Of a stretch of DNA of 64,000 nt, positions 1 through 11,619 are shown in pieces; the first letter of the stretch is position 1; every line of letters starts with the position of its first letter. This stretch comes from Lepas anatifera (taxonomy: Eukaryota > Arthropoda > Thecostraca > Lepadidae). Made by a program: the position numbers and the translations under genes. The stretch spans positions 62,001-126,000 of the forward strand of contig JAOTON010001607.1 of the NCBI GenBank assembly GCA_034440635.1. The letters run 5' to 3'. The notes beneath the pieces are model-generated. The model did no database searches. It was not told the DNA's origin and saw only the letters and a program-made list of their open reading frames with translations.

Positions 1-26
1 GTGCAGGGAAAGTCTCAACTAATATT

Positions 27-2180
27 TTGATAGGGCCGGTGGCTATCAATAACGTTGATATTCTAGTGGTGGAATATCTGTCCGCTCCAGCAATTCTGGG
101 GTTGGACCTTTTGCAGAAGTTCTCGAATTTTCATGTGGATTTCAAGACTCGTGAAATGAATATTGGTGGCTATCGTCTGACGTTGGAGTCAAGACGGCAG
201 GGAACGCCGACGCAGCCAGTCCCCGTTCGTCTGCAGGCGGACTGCATGGTAGACCCGTTCTCCGAACTTGTCTTGTTTGTTGGCGCTGAGGATTTCGGGG
301 CAACCGCTCGGGAGGTGGTGTTTGACTTTGACCTCATTAATGCCGGTCGCTTTGGTATTTCCTTATTGCCTGGCCTGGTCAAGTGTAACACCCACAACCA
401 AATTCCAATCCTTGTGAATAACCCCGGGCCAGATCCTATCAAACTGTACGTGAACTCGGTGGTGGGTCAAATAGAAGAGGATCACGTGACCGCGGGTGGC
501 GTCACCTCTCGGCCAAAGCGGACTGGAGCCGCCGATGTTGATTTGACGGACGCCGTGCTGGGCGCATCGGAGCGGACTGACCTCCGTAGACTGATCGCTA
601 GTTATCGGGACGTGTTCGCCAACACTGATGAGCTGGGATGCACTCAGCTAATGACTTTCGACATTAATACGGGCGACTCTCCTCCTGTCGCGGTGAGAGC
701 CTGGCGGACGCCATATCACTTGCGGCCTGAAGTCCACCGTCAAATTGCTTTGATGAAGGCAAGAGGAATCATTAGACCCTCCTCTTCTCCGTGGTCAGCG
801 CCAATTCTCATGGTTAAGACGTCGGACGGTACCTACCATTTTGCGGTGGACTTTCGGGCTTTGAATAGCAGGACAGTGGATGAAGTCACGTATCTGCCTA
901 CAGTCAAGGAGTGCTTGGACAGCTTGGCGGGTTCAAGGATATTTTCGACACTAGACCTAAATTCTGTTTATTGGCAAGTACCGTGATCTCCATCATCGAT
1001 CCCGAAGACTGCCTTCCAGACGGAAAAAATGGGAGTTCCTCGTCATGCCATATGGGGCCAAGGGGGGCGCCGAGTTGTTTCACTCGTTTGATCACGACTG
1101 TGCTGCGAGGCTTACTCGGCAATGGCGTGACGTCGTACATCGATGACATCATTGTGGGCGGCGCAACTGTGGCAGAACACCTTTCGCTCTTGGGGGCAGT
1201 TCTCCAGCGTCTGCATCAGGCGGTGCTGACGGTAAAGAGTAGGAAGGTGGTTCTCTGTCGACGGCAGATCCGGTTCCTCGGACACCTGGTGTCGGACGCT
1301 GGCCTGGAACCGGATCCTGACAAGGTCGGTGCCTTTCGGCATTAGCCACGGCCAGAGTTGACGAAGCAATTTCGTCAGTTTCTGGGTATGTGCAACTATT
1401 ACACGGACTTTGTCCCTCAGCTCCAAGTATTGGCAGCAGCTCTAAATGAGATCTCTGGAAAGGCCAAGTTTGTTTGGGATGACAGCAAGGAGTCTGCATT
1501 CCAACAGCTGAAGCGGGCGCTCTATGCATCAACTTTGTTGCAATTGCCCGATATGACACGTGAGTTTGAAGTCAGCACAGACGCGTCGGACGCTGGTTTG
1601 GCCTGTATTCTCTCCCCAGCGGGACGCCTCGGGAACTGACAAGCCTGTTTGTTTTGCGTCAAAGGTTTTCTCGGATAGTGAAAAAACTGGCGTATTCGAG
1701 ATAAAGAAGTATTTACGTTCATCTTTGCCCTACGGAAGTTTCGACCTTATCTCCTGGGGAAACGTTTTCGATGGTTCACCGACCATTTTGGTCTGCAGTG
1801 GTTGAAAAACACAAAGGACCCCAGGGGTCGCTACGCTCGATGGATGGAGGAAATTGAAGAGTTTTAGTTCGGTACTCATTTAAGGCGAGCCCAAGACAAC
1901 ATCGCTGCTGACGCTCTGTCCAGGACCCACGTGTGTTTGACCCAATCCACGTCAGCCAATGCCCAAGATGATTTGGCACACCCCACGGTAGAGGAATTTA
2001 GGGCCTCTCAGCAGAGTGATCCGGGTCTGAAGAAATTGTGTGAGGAATTGCGTCTCCGCAGGGACGGGGAAGTGCTATCCGTCGCTGGCGGAAAATCGGT
2101 TTTGAGCCGGAATTTGAGCACCGGACGGGGCTGCTTCTGGGTTGGAAGGCTGGGAAGCGTTACGTGTTAGTTCGCAGTCC
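27..2180 (+). pseudogene. Gypsy-type LTR retrotransposon pol fragment, decayed
   Basis: The first open part (27-986) reads the tail of an aspartic protease domain (AILGLDLLQKF), a linker, and the front half of a reverse transcriptase (SPWSAPILMVK, VDFRALN, STLDLNS). The frame then shifts: 911-1345 carries the catalytic loop YIDDI and RFLGHLVS, and 1358-1639 carries FLGMCNYY and the start of RNase H (VSTDASDAGL). Near 1640-1800 and 1860-1925 pieces of RNase H and its tail (DNIAADALSR) are visible, and 1930-2180 looks like the linker before integrase. No zinc-binding or DDE part of integrase and no LTR is visible. Several frame changes and stops (for example after 1343 and 1639) mean it cannot be expressed. 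It is a different family from the minus-strand Gypsy copy at 26.6-35.3 kb. Confidence 0.88.
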
Positions 2181-3135
2181 CTCGTCCCTCACATCCTACG
2201 CCTGAAGCACGATAAGTTCATCCATTTCGATGCAAGGAGAACGCAAGACTTGAAGTACCGCGGCGGGTCACAGAGTATAATGCGGGAGGGCCGCGCTTCG
2301 CGCTATCCTCAAAGGAGCCTCCGGGCCCTCAAGGGGGCCACTGCACCAGCTGCTTCTACTTGGTTACTCCTATGTAGGGGGCCCAGCTGACCAGAGGGCC
2401 CTGCGGAGAATAGACGGTGACACTAGTTCAGAGGCTTCTCTAGTTAAACAGGGGACTGTCAGACTGGGCCCTGTGGGCTAAAATGCTCCCTACTGGGCAC
2501 AAAGCCTCCTCACTAAAAGAGCACCCGGCTGGTCAGACAGGTCCCTGGCGGCTATAGACCGTGCTCTGACAGCCTGCGGGTTGCACTGGGCCCTGTTGCC
2601 CAAATAGTCTCGCTGGCCATCGTGACTTTATCGATTTAAGAGGGCCCAGCTGACCAAAATTGACCCTTTTTTGAATAGGGGTCCTGGTCACCAGTGGTTG
2701 AAAGGCACCTTTTTACAGACGGTTTTGATGGGTAAAAAGCCCTGCTTGTCACAGAATAGAGTGCTGGAGAAGGCTTAAGTGGACCCTGTCTGGTATGAAG
2801 TCCCACATTTGGCCCCAGAACATACTGCGAGCGGGCCGCGCTTCGCGCGGCCCGCGTACCTTAGGGGCCCTCCGGGCCCTCAGGGGGCCGCCCTAGCCGC
2901 CCGCCCCCTTGGCTACGCCCCTGCTCCTATTCCCCTTTTTTGGAAAATGTATCAGATAGAATACCTTTGTTCTCTTTGTTTGCACGGCCATATCCTGCTA
3001 TAAATTACCTTATATGACACTTTTAGCTTGCAAAGAACTGCTCTCCGCACTCGTTAAGGGGGGCAAGAAAACATGTTTGCCCACCCGTTTTCAGTTTAGG
3101 ACGGGCAATTAATTGTCCGTTTTACCCTAACATAG
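2181..3135. repeat. GC-rich non-coding repeat region with duplicated palindrome
   Basis: No gene is visible. The stretch mixes CAGCTGACC/GGGCCC-type words, like the satellite at 45.2-46.6 kb, with two copies of a GC-rich block (about 2285-2340 and 2828-2895) containing GGCCGCGCTTCGCGC and CTCCGGGCCCTCA. The second copy holds a perfect hairpin at 2831-2855, with 11-bp arms GCGGGCCGCGC around TTC. Confidence 0.55.
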
Positions 3136-4608
3136 ATCCGCTACTGGTGGGGTGGTTTATTCTGGTGGTAGGGTGGTATTCCGCTACTGGTGGGGTGGTT
3201 TATTCTGGTGGTACGGTGGTATTCCGCTACTGGCGGTACAGTGGTATTCCGCTACTGGTGGGGTGGTTTATTCTGGTGTTACGGTGGTATTCCGCTACTG
3301 GTGGTACGGTGGTATTCCGCTACTGGCGATACGGTGGTATTCCGCTACTGGTGGGGTGGTTTATTCTGGTGGTACGGTGGTATTCCGCTACTGGTGGTAC
3401 GGTGGTATTCGGCTACTGGCGGTACAGTGGTATTCCGCTACTGGTGGGGTGGTTTATTCTGGTGGTACGGTGATATTCCGCTACTGGTGGTACGGTGGTA
3501 TTCCGCTACTGGCGGTACAGTGGTATTCCGCTACTGGTGGGGTGGTTTATTCTGGTGGTACGGTGGTATTCCGCTACTGGCGATACGGTGGTATTCCGCT
3601 ACTGGTGGGGTGGTTTATTCTGGTGGTACGGTGGTATTCCGCTACTGGTGGTACGGTGGTATTCGGCTACTGGCGGTACAGTGATATTCCGCTACTGTTG
3701 AGGTGGCTTATTCTGGTGGTACGGTGATATTCCGCTACTGGTGGTACGGTGGTATTCCGCTACTGGCGGTACAGTGGTATTCCGCTACTGGTGGGGTGGC
3801 TTATTCTGGTGGTACGGTGGTATTCCGCTACTGGTGGTACGGTGGTATTCGGCTACTGGCGGTACAGTGATATTCCGCTACTGTTGAGGTGGCTTATTCT
3901 GGTGGTACGGTGATATTCCGCTACTGGCGGTACAGTGGTATTGCGCTACTGGTGGGGTGGCTTATTCTGGTGGTACGGTGGTATTCCGCTACTGGTGGTA
4001 CGGTGGTATTCGGCTACTGGCGGTACAGTGATATTCCGCTACGGTTGAGGTGGCTTATTCTGGTGGTACGGTGATATTCCGCTACTGGCGGTACGGTGGT
4101 ATTCCGCTACTGGTGGGGTGGTTTATTCTGGTGGTACGGTGATATTCCGCTACTGGTGGTACGGTGGTATTCCGCTACTGGCGGTACAGTGGTATTCCGC
4201 TACTGGTGGGGTGGTTTATTCTGGTGGTACGGTGGTATTCCGCTACTGGCGGTACGGTGGTATTCCGCTACTGGCGGTACAGTGATATTCCGCTACTGGT
4301 GGGGTGGTTTATTCTGGTGGTACGGTGATATTCCGCTACTGGTGGTACGGTGGTATTCCGCTACTGGCGGTACAGTGGTATTCCACTACTGGTGGGGTGG
4401 TTTATTCTGGTGGTACGGTGGTATTCCGCTACTGGCGGTACGGTGGTATTCCGCTACTGGCGGTACAGTGGTATTCCGCTACTGGTGGGGTGGTTTATTC
4501 TGGTGGTACGGTGGTATTCCGCTACTGGCGATACGGTGGTATTCCGCTACTGGTGGGGTGGTTTATTCTGGTGGTACGGTGGTATTCCGCTACTGGGGGT
4601 ACGGGGTA
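3136..4608 (+). repeat. Minisatellite, 25-bp unit with a 43-bp variant
   Basis: About 1.47 kb of tandem copies. The basic unit is 25 bp (TATTCCGCTACTGGCGGTAC plus AGTGG). A 43-bp variant carries an extra GGGGTGGTTTATTCTGGT-type insert. Variant units recur in blocks; for example the GTTGAGGTGGCTTATTC version occurs near 3690, 3870 and 4040, so there is higher-order structure. The plus strand is rich in G and T. The long open frames here come from the repeat and not from a gene: units of 25 and 43 bp cycle through all three phases and contain no forward stop. Confidence 0.95.
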
Positions 4609-4769
4609 AAGCGCCCATTTGCAGTGGTCTATAAAAGCACAATGTTTCGAAAGACAAGCTAGCATTTAAAACCCTTTACGTTGTTAAATAGATGGTTGAA
4701 ACACTACGGCTCTCATTAGAAACATCCGCTATTCTCTGCATTTGCAAATACGCAAATACCAGGATTTCC

Positions 4770-6385
4770 TTAACACGCGCACTGGAGGGGCGGGGGCCTC
4801 GGAGGGCCCGCCACCTGTTTTTCAGAGGTGGCCGGAGAAGCGCTCGTAGCCGAAAAACGGTACTTGGCCACCTTTATCAGAATTTCATAGCGCGTCGATT
4901 GGTGATAGAATTTTGAAAATCGGTCTAAAGTTTTGACTTATAGGTTTTCAAAGTCAGACCTGCATTTTGGGATCACCGTAATTGCGCGGTCGGACCAGTT
5001 CACTTGCATTGGAGACTGAGTGGTAACGTCATAACGCCATATAACTGGGGTGATATTTCAGGGTCACGTCACATAAAGTTCAAGGTCCAAGGTCACCATT
5101 CAAGGTCATTACAATACTTTCAAGGTCGCGGACCTCAGTGTTTCCGATCAAATGGCATTACCCCGTCTGACGTATGTTATGCTATGACGTCATAATTAAG
5201 GCACCTCAATGCAAAGGTCAAGGCCAAAGGTCAAAGTCAAAGGTCATTGAGAAATACTTTAATTATACGGATAGCTTGTGGAAGCGTAATGGCGAGAAAG
5301 ATATAAAGGATATTCATCGTTAGCATAACAATTTATTTTAGAATTGATATTAGATGCAAAAAGCCAAAAAAATCGGGACAATATTTCGCTGTCACCAGCA
5401 TCAACAGGTCTGGTAGCATGTATCTTTTTTAATTCCATTGCACGTCTTTACAAAAAAACTGCGCTCGTTCTGAAGCTTTATGTATAGGAGAAAGTGTTCG
5501 GCCAGTGCGACCGCAATGTAATGAACATTTATCTAACGCCAGACTCCGTTAGAAAGATACACCATTAGTACAACACATTCGGGCCCATCACACAAATTTA
5601 TCTGACCATGAAATCAACAACACATTTTCTCCTGAAATTGTTAGCGCTGACAGAGACAATGCAGAACTCTGCCGAGTCGATAAAAATCAGAGACCAAAAA
5701 CCTGACCTTAGCACCATGTCCAGCTCATGGCCCCTAACTTTAAGTATCTTGACACCGTGTTTGTGTTTTGTTTTGCACATTATCTTATGTGATTACAACT
5801 GTGATTGATGATCGATGTTTTAACACGCCAGATAACCTAGAGTGAAGGTGACCTTGTAATCAGTCAGAAGGAGCGCAGGTTTTTTTGTAAAGACGTGTAA
5901 TAGAATTAAAGTGCTACCATACCTATTGATGCTGGTGCCAGCGAAATATTGTCTCGATTTTTTGGCCTTTTGTATCTAATATCAATTCTAAAATATGGTG
6001 TCATGCTAACTATCAATATATTTTACATATTTATCGTCATTGGGAAAGTTCATTCCTCATTTCCCGGCAAACAGTTGCTATAGTGCTAGTCATATTGTAC
6101 ATCATAATTAGTATACCTTAGCACGACCTTATAGGTCAGTGACCTTGGATGATCTTGATCCCAAAACCGTAGGGAAGGTTCTTTACGACCTTCCCGCTAT
6201 GATCCTGGCCCGCCTTTAGATTATTCCCGCCTTTTCCCGCATGATCACGGCATTTTCCACTCGGTCCCCAGCATGGCCAGGATTTGACCTTTATGACCTC
6301 TTTTGACCTTGAAGATATTGACCTAAGTCAATAAAAATTGGTCATGATGTATTTCACCATAACCCCCAGCCACCTCCCACCTCAA
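4770..6385 (+). mobile_element. TTAA-flanked non-autonomous element, family C (copy C1)
   Basis: It begins at a TTAA with CACGCGCACTGGAGGGG and goes on with the family C body, which is shared with C2, C4 and C5: a CCACCT/AGGTGG stem, GAAAAACGGTA, the GGTCTGACT/ACCAGTT block, TGACGTCA words and many AGGTCA hexamers. The far end (about 6130-6385) matches the inner part of the other C end (GTCATGATGTATTTCACC) but stops before the terminal TTAA, so it is truncated. A Penelope-related inverted-repeat structure interrupts it at about 5320-6013. No transposase is encoded. Confidence 0.72.
5320..6013 (+). mobile_element. Penelope-like fragment between inverted arms
   Basis: Arms of roughly 150 bp at about 5320-5475 and 5868-6013 are imperfect inverted copies; both hold TTAGAATTGATATTAGAT and ACGTCTTTACAAAAAAAC. 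Between them, about 5640-5740 (+) reads SIKIRDQKPDLSTMSSSWPL. This is close to the end of the GIY-YIG-type region at 62.6-62.8 kb (SIEIRKNKPQLNIMSSSWTL), which I take to be a Penelope-like element. The reverse transcriptase is absent. I see no clear target duplication. Confidence 0.55.
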
Positions 6386-6394
6386 GGGCACAAT

Positions 6395-6575
6395 CTGGGT
6401 TAGTATAGTCAATATGCATATTGACAGACCCGCAGTTATTGAACAAGTTTGAAACCTGTTTAAGTAGCCCCAGCTGACCTCTCAGAGATCACAGTTGCAA
6501 AATTGCAGCATGGGTCTGGAAAGGGGCCTAGGATACTAAAATTTGGGGAATATCAGGGTGAAGCGAAGCAGTTTA
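6395..6575 (+). mobile_element. Fragment of TTAA family D
   Basis: The block running from AGTCAATATGC through TTAAGTAGC(C/T)CCAG, CAAAATTGCA and GGATACT matches 44560-44770 inside element D2, in the same order. It is a truncated internal piece with no terminal TTAA. Confidence 0.5.
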
Positions 6576-6579
6576 TGTC

Positions 6580-7725
6580 GGCCAACAGGGGCCGGTGAAC
6601 TGGGAATGGTAAATATTCACCTGCATATTAAAGGGCTCAGAATAGGCTGGGTGAAAAGAGAGATTTTAAGTAACCATGATTGGTGTATCCTCTTCAATGA
6701 TGCCATTGCGAAATGAAGGTGCCTATGGGAGAGAAACGCTTCATCATTGAGAAAACTCCACAGTGCAATTTCAAATCTATTTTGGAAAGAGGTCTTCAAT
6801 GCAATCTTAGATGACAGTATGGTTCGAGAAACGGGTGAGTTCGGTCAGTATTCATTGTGGTTTTCTGATGCAACAAAGTTTAAAAATAGTGAGATTAGTA
6901 CATGGAACAGGCGGGGTTTCAGGTATCTAAATGACGTCATAAATCCCAAAGGACAGTACAGGACGTTTGAAGAAATAAAGCGATTGTATCAGATCCAAGA
7001 TATGTCACTGGATTACAGTGGTTTACTTAGAAGTCTGCCAAATGAGTGGAGAAAGCTGAACGCGAAACCAATACCAATGTATCCAAACATTCACCCCAAT
7101 ATACACACCATATTAAGATGGCAAAGGGGCAACAGACATATCTATACCCTTCTGCTTAACAGAAAATATAGCGACGCTAGAAACGCATGGGAAAGTGCAT
7201 GGAAAGTGGACTTTGGTGCGATAGAATGGGGTCACATGTACAATAGAAGTAAAACATCGACTATGTCGACAACATATCAAGCTGTTCAGTATAAAATATT
7301 AACAAGAACGATCGCTACAAAAAGAATGCTTAACCTAATGGGTTTATTAGAATCCCCCGTTTGCGATCAGTGTAGTCAAGTAGAAACACTAACACATAAG
7401 TTCTGGGGCTGTGCTATGGTCCAAAACTTTTCGAAAGTTGTTGCACGCTTTCTTAAATCTTCCGGAATATGTCTTAATCTCGGGAAATTGAAAAACAGCA
7501 GATAATTCTACGCTTTTGTGATCCGAAGCTTACTGACCATGTTTTACTAATCGGCAAGTAGATAATAGCGAAAAAGAAGTTTCTGTCGAAGGATGTCTTA
7601 TTTCATAAACTTCTTGCGGATAAAAGCATGCAGAAAACCATTATGAAAAACCTAGACAAAGAGCGTGCTTATGAGGAGAAATGGGGGATAATTGATGTGT
7701 TGGTGATCAACAGCTTAGGCCACAC
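6580..7725 (+). pseudogene. LINE ORF2, C-terminal part with zf-RVT domain
   Basis: Around 6580-6715 the plus strand reads LGMVNIHLHIKGLRIGWVK, the region after the reverse transcriptase in L1/Tx1-like LINEs. A frame change leads into the long open part 6747-7505. This holds AVQYKILTRTIATKRMLNLM and then CDQCSQVETLTHKFWGC, the C-C-H-C zf-RVT motif of these ORF2 proteins. About 7497-7725 continues as a lysine-rich tail (LLADKSMQKTIMKNLDKE), interrupted by a stop. Endonuclease and reverse transcriptase are missing, as in a 5'-truncated copy. Family relationship is clear; the exact clade is inferred. Confidence 0.85.
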
Positions 7726-8974
7726 GGTGGAAAGGTGTGGCTCGTAGGAGGCGCTGTGCATTCCGGTGCACTTCAGAGCGAACTATGCACGTATTCACCT
7801 GTGTGATACAGTCTCTCAGCCGGATGGTATTGTGGACATGTTCTGTGTTGTCCTGTACTATGATCATGTGACTGCGCGCAATCTGTGAAGAAAATAGAAA
7901 AGTTCCATTTCAGAGTAAGCAACTCAGGCAGATAATAACAAAAAGTTATCTCTGAGAAGAAAGCTGTTGTCTTAGTGCATTTGGGAGTTGTTTTTTGGCT
8001 GACATAATTGTTAGTCTGACGCAAGGACATATATTCACAAATGTCATGCCTACTAGTGTCTTATGTTTCTGCGATGCGTGCCGTGCCTTTTGTGCTTGCT
8101 GTAACTCTGCCACCTGAAAAATGCCAACATAGTTGGGGAAGATCTTCAGCTGCTGGGGAGTCCGTAAATTTTCTTTCTTCCTCTAATGCAGTATTTGTGG
8201 TCTTCTGACGTGTTAGCATTATGTCTTAGATACTTTTGAGCTGTTGATTTTCCGACTTTGTTGATTATTTGATCATTGGACATTTATATAGTTATTCATC
8301 GGGATGGTCTGGCTTTGACTCTTCGTTCTTGAGGTCAAATCAAAATGTGGACTATTTGAGCAGTTGACTATTTGGACATTGCGTGAATTCACATATATGT
8401 AGTCCTTCTGCTTCATTATTTTCACTGGCGCTAGCACTTGCAAAAAACTACTTTCAGCCATTCTAAGCGAATCAGGAGCCGGGGCAAACATCGAGGGAGG
8501 TCGGGCCGGAGTACCCGGGGTCTGTGTTTAAGTGAATCCGTTCGCATTCGGTGGAGGCTGGTGCCATCCGGTGGACCCAGGCTGCCAACCTGGCGCACGC
8601 GTTGCAAATTGTTATAGAGCACAATGCAAAAAAGTGCGCCGGACTCGTCTACATAGTTGTTTAGGTTGTGGACTCTATTGCTTTGGTTGTGGATTTGAAC
8701 CTCGCGGTGAAGGCAATCGAACAATATGTTTTAGACATTAATGATTCGCTCTTACTTTTGTCGGGACGACACATTTTATTTTCCTATAATTTTTAGAATT
8801 ATTAGGGAATTTGAATTTGTTTTGGTGTTTGAATTTGTTTTAGACTACTTTGACGTTCCTAGATCAAAATACAATTTTGAAAAAATATTTGGTCCATTTT
8901 TTAAAATTCTTATCAAATTTAGATTTCATGCACAGATTTTGAATCGACGTGTCAGAAAACATATAAATACAAAC
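7726..8974. other. No recognisable gene
   Basis: AT-rich unique-looking DNA. Short open frames here lack domain features. A GGATTTGAACC word at about 8690 resembles a reversed tRNA B box, but I find no matching A box. Confidence 0.5.
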
Positions 8975-9230
8975 TTTATTTATTTATTTATTTATTTATT
9001 GGACATTGTAAGACGTTTCCATACACCGCATGGCTATTCTACGCCTCGAGTCGTAAAGGGTAAAATAAAATGGATGAGGGATGTAAAACAATCGCGCATG
9101 TCAAACATTCACGCATACACACATGTCGAAATGGTTGATAGAAAAAAAACTTTGAAAGCAATCGAGCATAAACCACTTATAGACACCGAGAAGAATTAAT
9201 GAGGTATGATGTCATATCTGAGCGCATGCA
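8975..9230 (-). repeat. (TTTA)n tract, possible minus-strand retroelement tail
   Basis: A tract of about six TTTA units at 8975-9002 is followed by about 200 bp with no known feature. The layout fits the 3' end of a minus-strand LINE whose tail is TAAA repeats, but no coding part is visible, so this is only a suggestion. Confidence 0.35.
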
Positions 9231-9283
9231 AATGCACTGTTTTCAACCCACTTGAAGAACTTTGTCGGAGATATTTGGTACTT

Positions 9284-9469
9284 AAATATTAATTATTGGG
9301 GCTTATCGACGCACCAACTGCCAGGGTCATATGGCGTCGCCAACTCTCTCCCTGTTGGAAGGGTTTCTCGGGAGCCAGCTTGCTCCTTGTTCAGGGAAGC
9401 CGCCGGGCCTTGAACCCGGGTCGGCTGCGTGGAAGCCAGCTACGCTGACCACTCCACTACCGCGCCCCC
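9284..9469 (-). mobile_element. tRNA-derived SINE with perfect 9-bp target duplication
   Basis: On the minus strand it starts GGGGGCGCGGTAGTGGAGTG. An A box (TAGTGGAGTGGT) and a B box (GGTTCAAGGCC, one mismatch to consensus) lie in a tRNA-like head, followed by a body ending GTGCGTCGATAAGCCCC and an AT-rich tail. The direct repeat TTGGTACTT flanks it exactly (9275-9283 and 9470-9478). Related copies lie at 50484-50568 and 61352-61502. It should be copied by a LINE partner; which LINE is not shown by the sequence. Confidence 0.9.
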
Positions 9470-9779
9470 TTGGTACTTGCTTCAGTGCAGGTAACAACTG
9501 ATCGGATCAGCAAATAGTTCCAAATGGCATCTTCCTTATTGCAATCAACATTGTTCTCCATATTGAATAGGAAATTGCGCAATGGGTGTCCTGCCCAATA
9601 CTCCAGCACGTGCAACATCGCCTGAGGGACATGGTTACACCCCTTTCAGTTAAACTCTTTCAGTTAAACTCAAGGAGATCGAACTCAATTCAGTAAACAA
9701 ACACTGGATTTCGCAGAAGTAATGCTGCACATGTTTGATATATTCTCACTATGTTTGTGAGACTATATTGTTTATTCGA

Positions 9780-10070
9780 AAAGTTATGGCCAGCTCAGCT
9801 CAGTGGTCCCCGACCAGTTCAGGGGTACCAGAACAAGTCAGGAGGCACTTGTGTAGCTCAGTGTGTATTGGGGTTTATAGGGTGCCTTCAGCATCTAGGC
9901 TATATCGCGCCCAACTTAATTAGCTCAGGAGCCCCATACCAGCTCAGGGGCCCTCATCAGCCTCGACGGGCCCAGGTCAGCTGAGGGCCGCAGTGCTGCT
10001 CAGGAAATCACGTAATCAACTCGGGAGGCTCAGATCAGCTTACTTTTGTAAGCTGACTTAGGGAAAGTAG
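9780..10070. repeat. AGCTCAGGGGCCC-like satellite fragment
   Basis: Irregular repeats of words such as CAGCTCAGGGGCCC and CAGTTCAGGGGTACC, spaced about 20-30 bp. Same family as 45167-46640. Confidence 0.6.
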
Positions 10071-10299
10071 GTGTATTGCGCTCCTCTAAGGTAAATCACT
10101 TGCTAGACAAATGTTTCCGAGTTGATATCGCTACTTTTGCTTAAATTACAAAATTTGATAATTTTTGGTTATTGCAAACAAATTCCTGCCCTGAAAATAG
10201 CGTGTTCTTAGAGTGAATTCCGATTTAAGTGAAACTATGCAAAGAGCGCGTTTGCCAAAGTGTTGGGGTAATTGCACCCGGAGGAGGGCGCATTTAGAT

Positions 10300-11500
10300 T
10301 TAACCCTTGCCCCGGTGGCGGGTACGAGCCACCTTCGCCCTGGTGGGGGGGCTAAAAAGACCCCCACGATCTCAAAAACTAAGAGAGCTAGAAAAAGCGC
10401 AAAACGGCAATCGAAAGCTCTTTGAAAATGATATCGAAAATACTTTGGTCATTTTTCTTGTCAGGTCAATATCAAGGTCACCAGAGGTCAAAATATGTCA
10501 AAATCGCTAATATGAGGTGTATTAAGAAAACCTCATATATCTCAGAAACTATGGTAGCTAGAAACATTTTTCTAACACCATTCGAAAGCTCTTGAAATGC
10601 GCTTTCATTGCAGTAGCATTTATTTTCGTGTCAGGTCAAAGCCTAGGGAGCTACACGTCACTGAATATTGGGCATATTCTTGGAAATGTCCATAGCCACC
10701 CATGCATAAGGGCGTTTACTTTTTCGCTAATAGCTTCCAAACCAAACATGATGCAGCCATAGTTTTTGCAACATTGCAATCCTCTCGTAAATACAAATCG
10801 AATGATATATGACATTGCTATGCCAGGTCAAATTTAAGAATTTGACCTGACCCAGGTCAACGGTCTGACCCAACTTGACCTGGTATAGTCATGATGTATA
10901 TCATTTGACTTGCAGTGACTATACAAACACTTTGGTGACAAAATAAAAGTTCTATCTTATTTTATTTAAAATTTATAGAGTAAAACACCAAAAAAACGCT
11001 TATTTGACCTAAGGTGACCCTTTAAAGGTCACAAGTCAAAATTTTTAGCATCAACTTCAGAAATGGGCTAAAAGAAAGTCGTAACCGATGTTTGAAGTTG
11101 ATTCCATCTATACTTACTGAGAAAAGCTCATTTCGTGATTTTTTCCCCATGTATTTACAATGGGGAGGTCATGCTCTGCACATGACCTTAGGTCACCAAT
11201 ATAAAAATCCCGGAACATATGTTGTAGCTCCTGGTGAGCCCAATATGTAGTATGAGTTTGAACTTGATCGATTAACCCTTCTTTTAGTTATGCGGTTCTA
11301 AACATTTTTTGAGGTGAGGTCACTTCACCTGGCCTGGTGACCTGACCTGATATGACCTTGAGCTGAAATTTTCAGGGAAGATGTAAAAATGATGAAGGAA
11401 CAGCTAGACCAAGTTTGGGGCGCTGCGCGCCGCCGTTTTTTTGTTGCTTCGGAAAAACCCGGGGGGGTCTAAAAAGACCCCCCACCCGGGCGAAGGTTAA
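10300..11500 (+). mobile_element. TTAA-flanked non-autonomous element, family B (B1)
   Basis: Bounded by TTAA at both ends (10300-10303 and 11497-11500). Left end is CCCTTGCCCCGGTGG; right end is the complement of CCTTCGCCCGGGTGG. Near each end is a hairpin: 10343-10367 and 11461-11483, with G-run, inner TCT/AGA-type stem and C-run. A GC-rich stretch (GGGCGCTGCGCGCCGCCG) precedes the right hairpin. The body has more than a dozen AGGTCA/TGACCT hexamers. It encodes no transposase. B2 at 19.9-21.1 kb is a second, inverted copy. Confidence 0.85.
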
Positions 11501-11619
11501 TTGCGCCCTTCCCTCATACTATGTTAAATCAATGGCGCGGCAGAAATATGCATTAGTGTAAGAGCAAATGGGGCTCGGCTACCTGCCAAGATTTTCAACT
11601 GGAGGGCGTGGCAGTCATT

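Noticed and set aside
3136..4608. CRISPR array
   Set aside because: There are no unique spacers; units are directly adjacent and the genome is eukaryotic.
3147..4662. Long overlapping open frames in the minisatellite
   Set aside because: They are the product of stop-free tandem units in all three phases; composition (W, Y, G, V only) and lack of any domain argue against a real protein.
8680..8740. SINE with reversed B box GGTTCAAATCC
   Set aside because: No A box, body similarity or target duplication was found.
9400..9469. tRNA gene on the minus strand
   Set aside because: The tRNA-like head lacks a complete cloverleaf and is followed by the SINE body inside target duplications.
10213..10510. 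Short open frames at the left end of B1
   Set aside because: They cover the terminal hairpin and AGGTCA sites and are not kept as a frame between B1 and B2 beyond what the DNA similarity explains.
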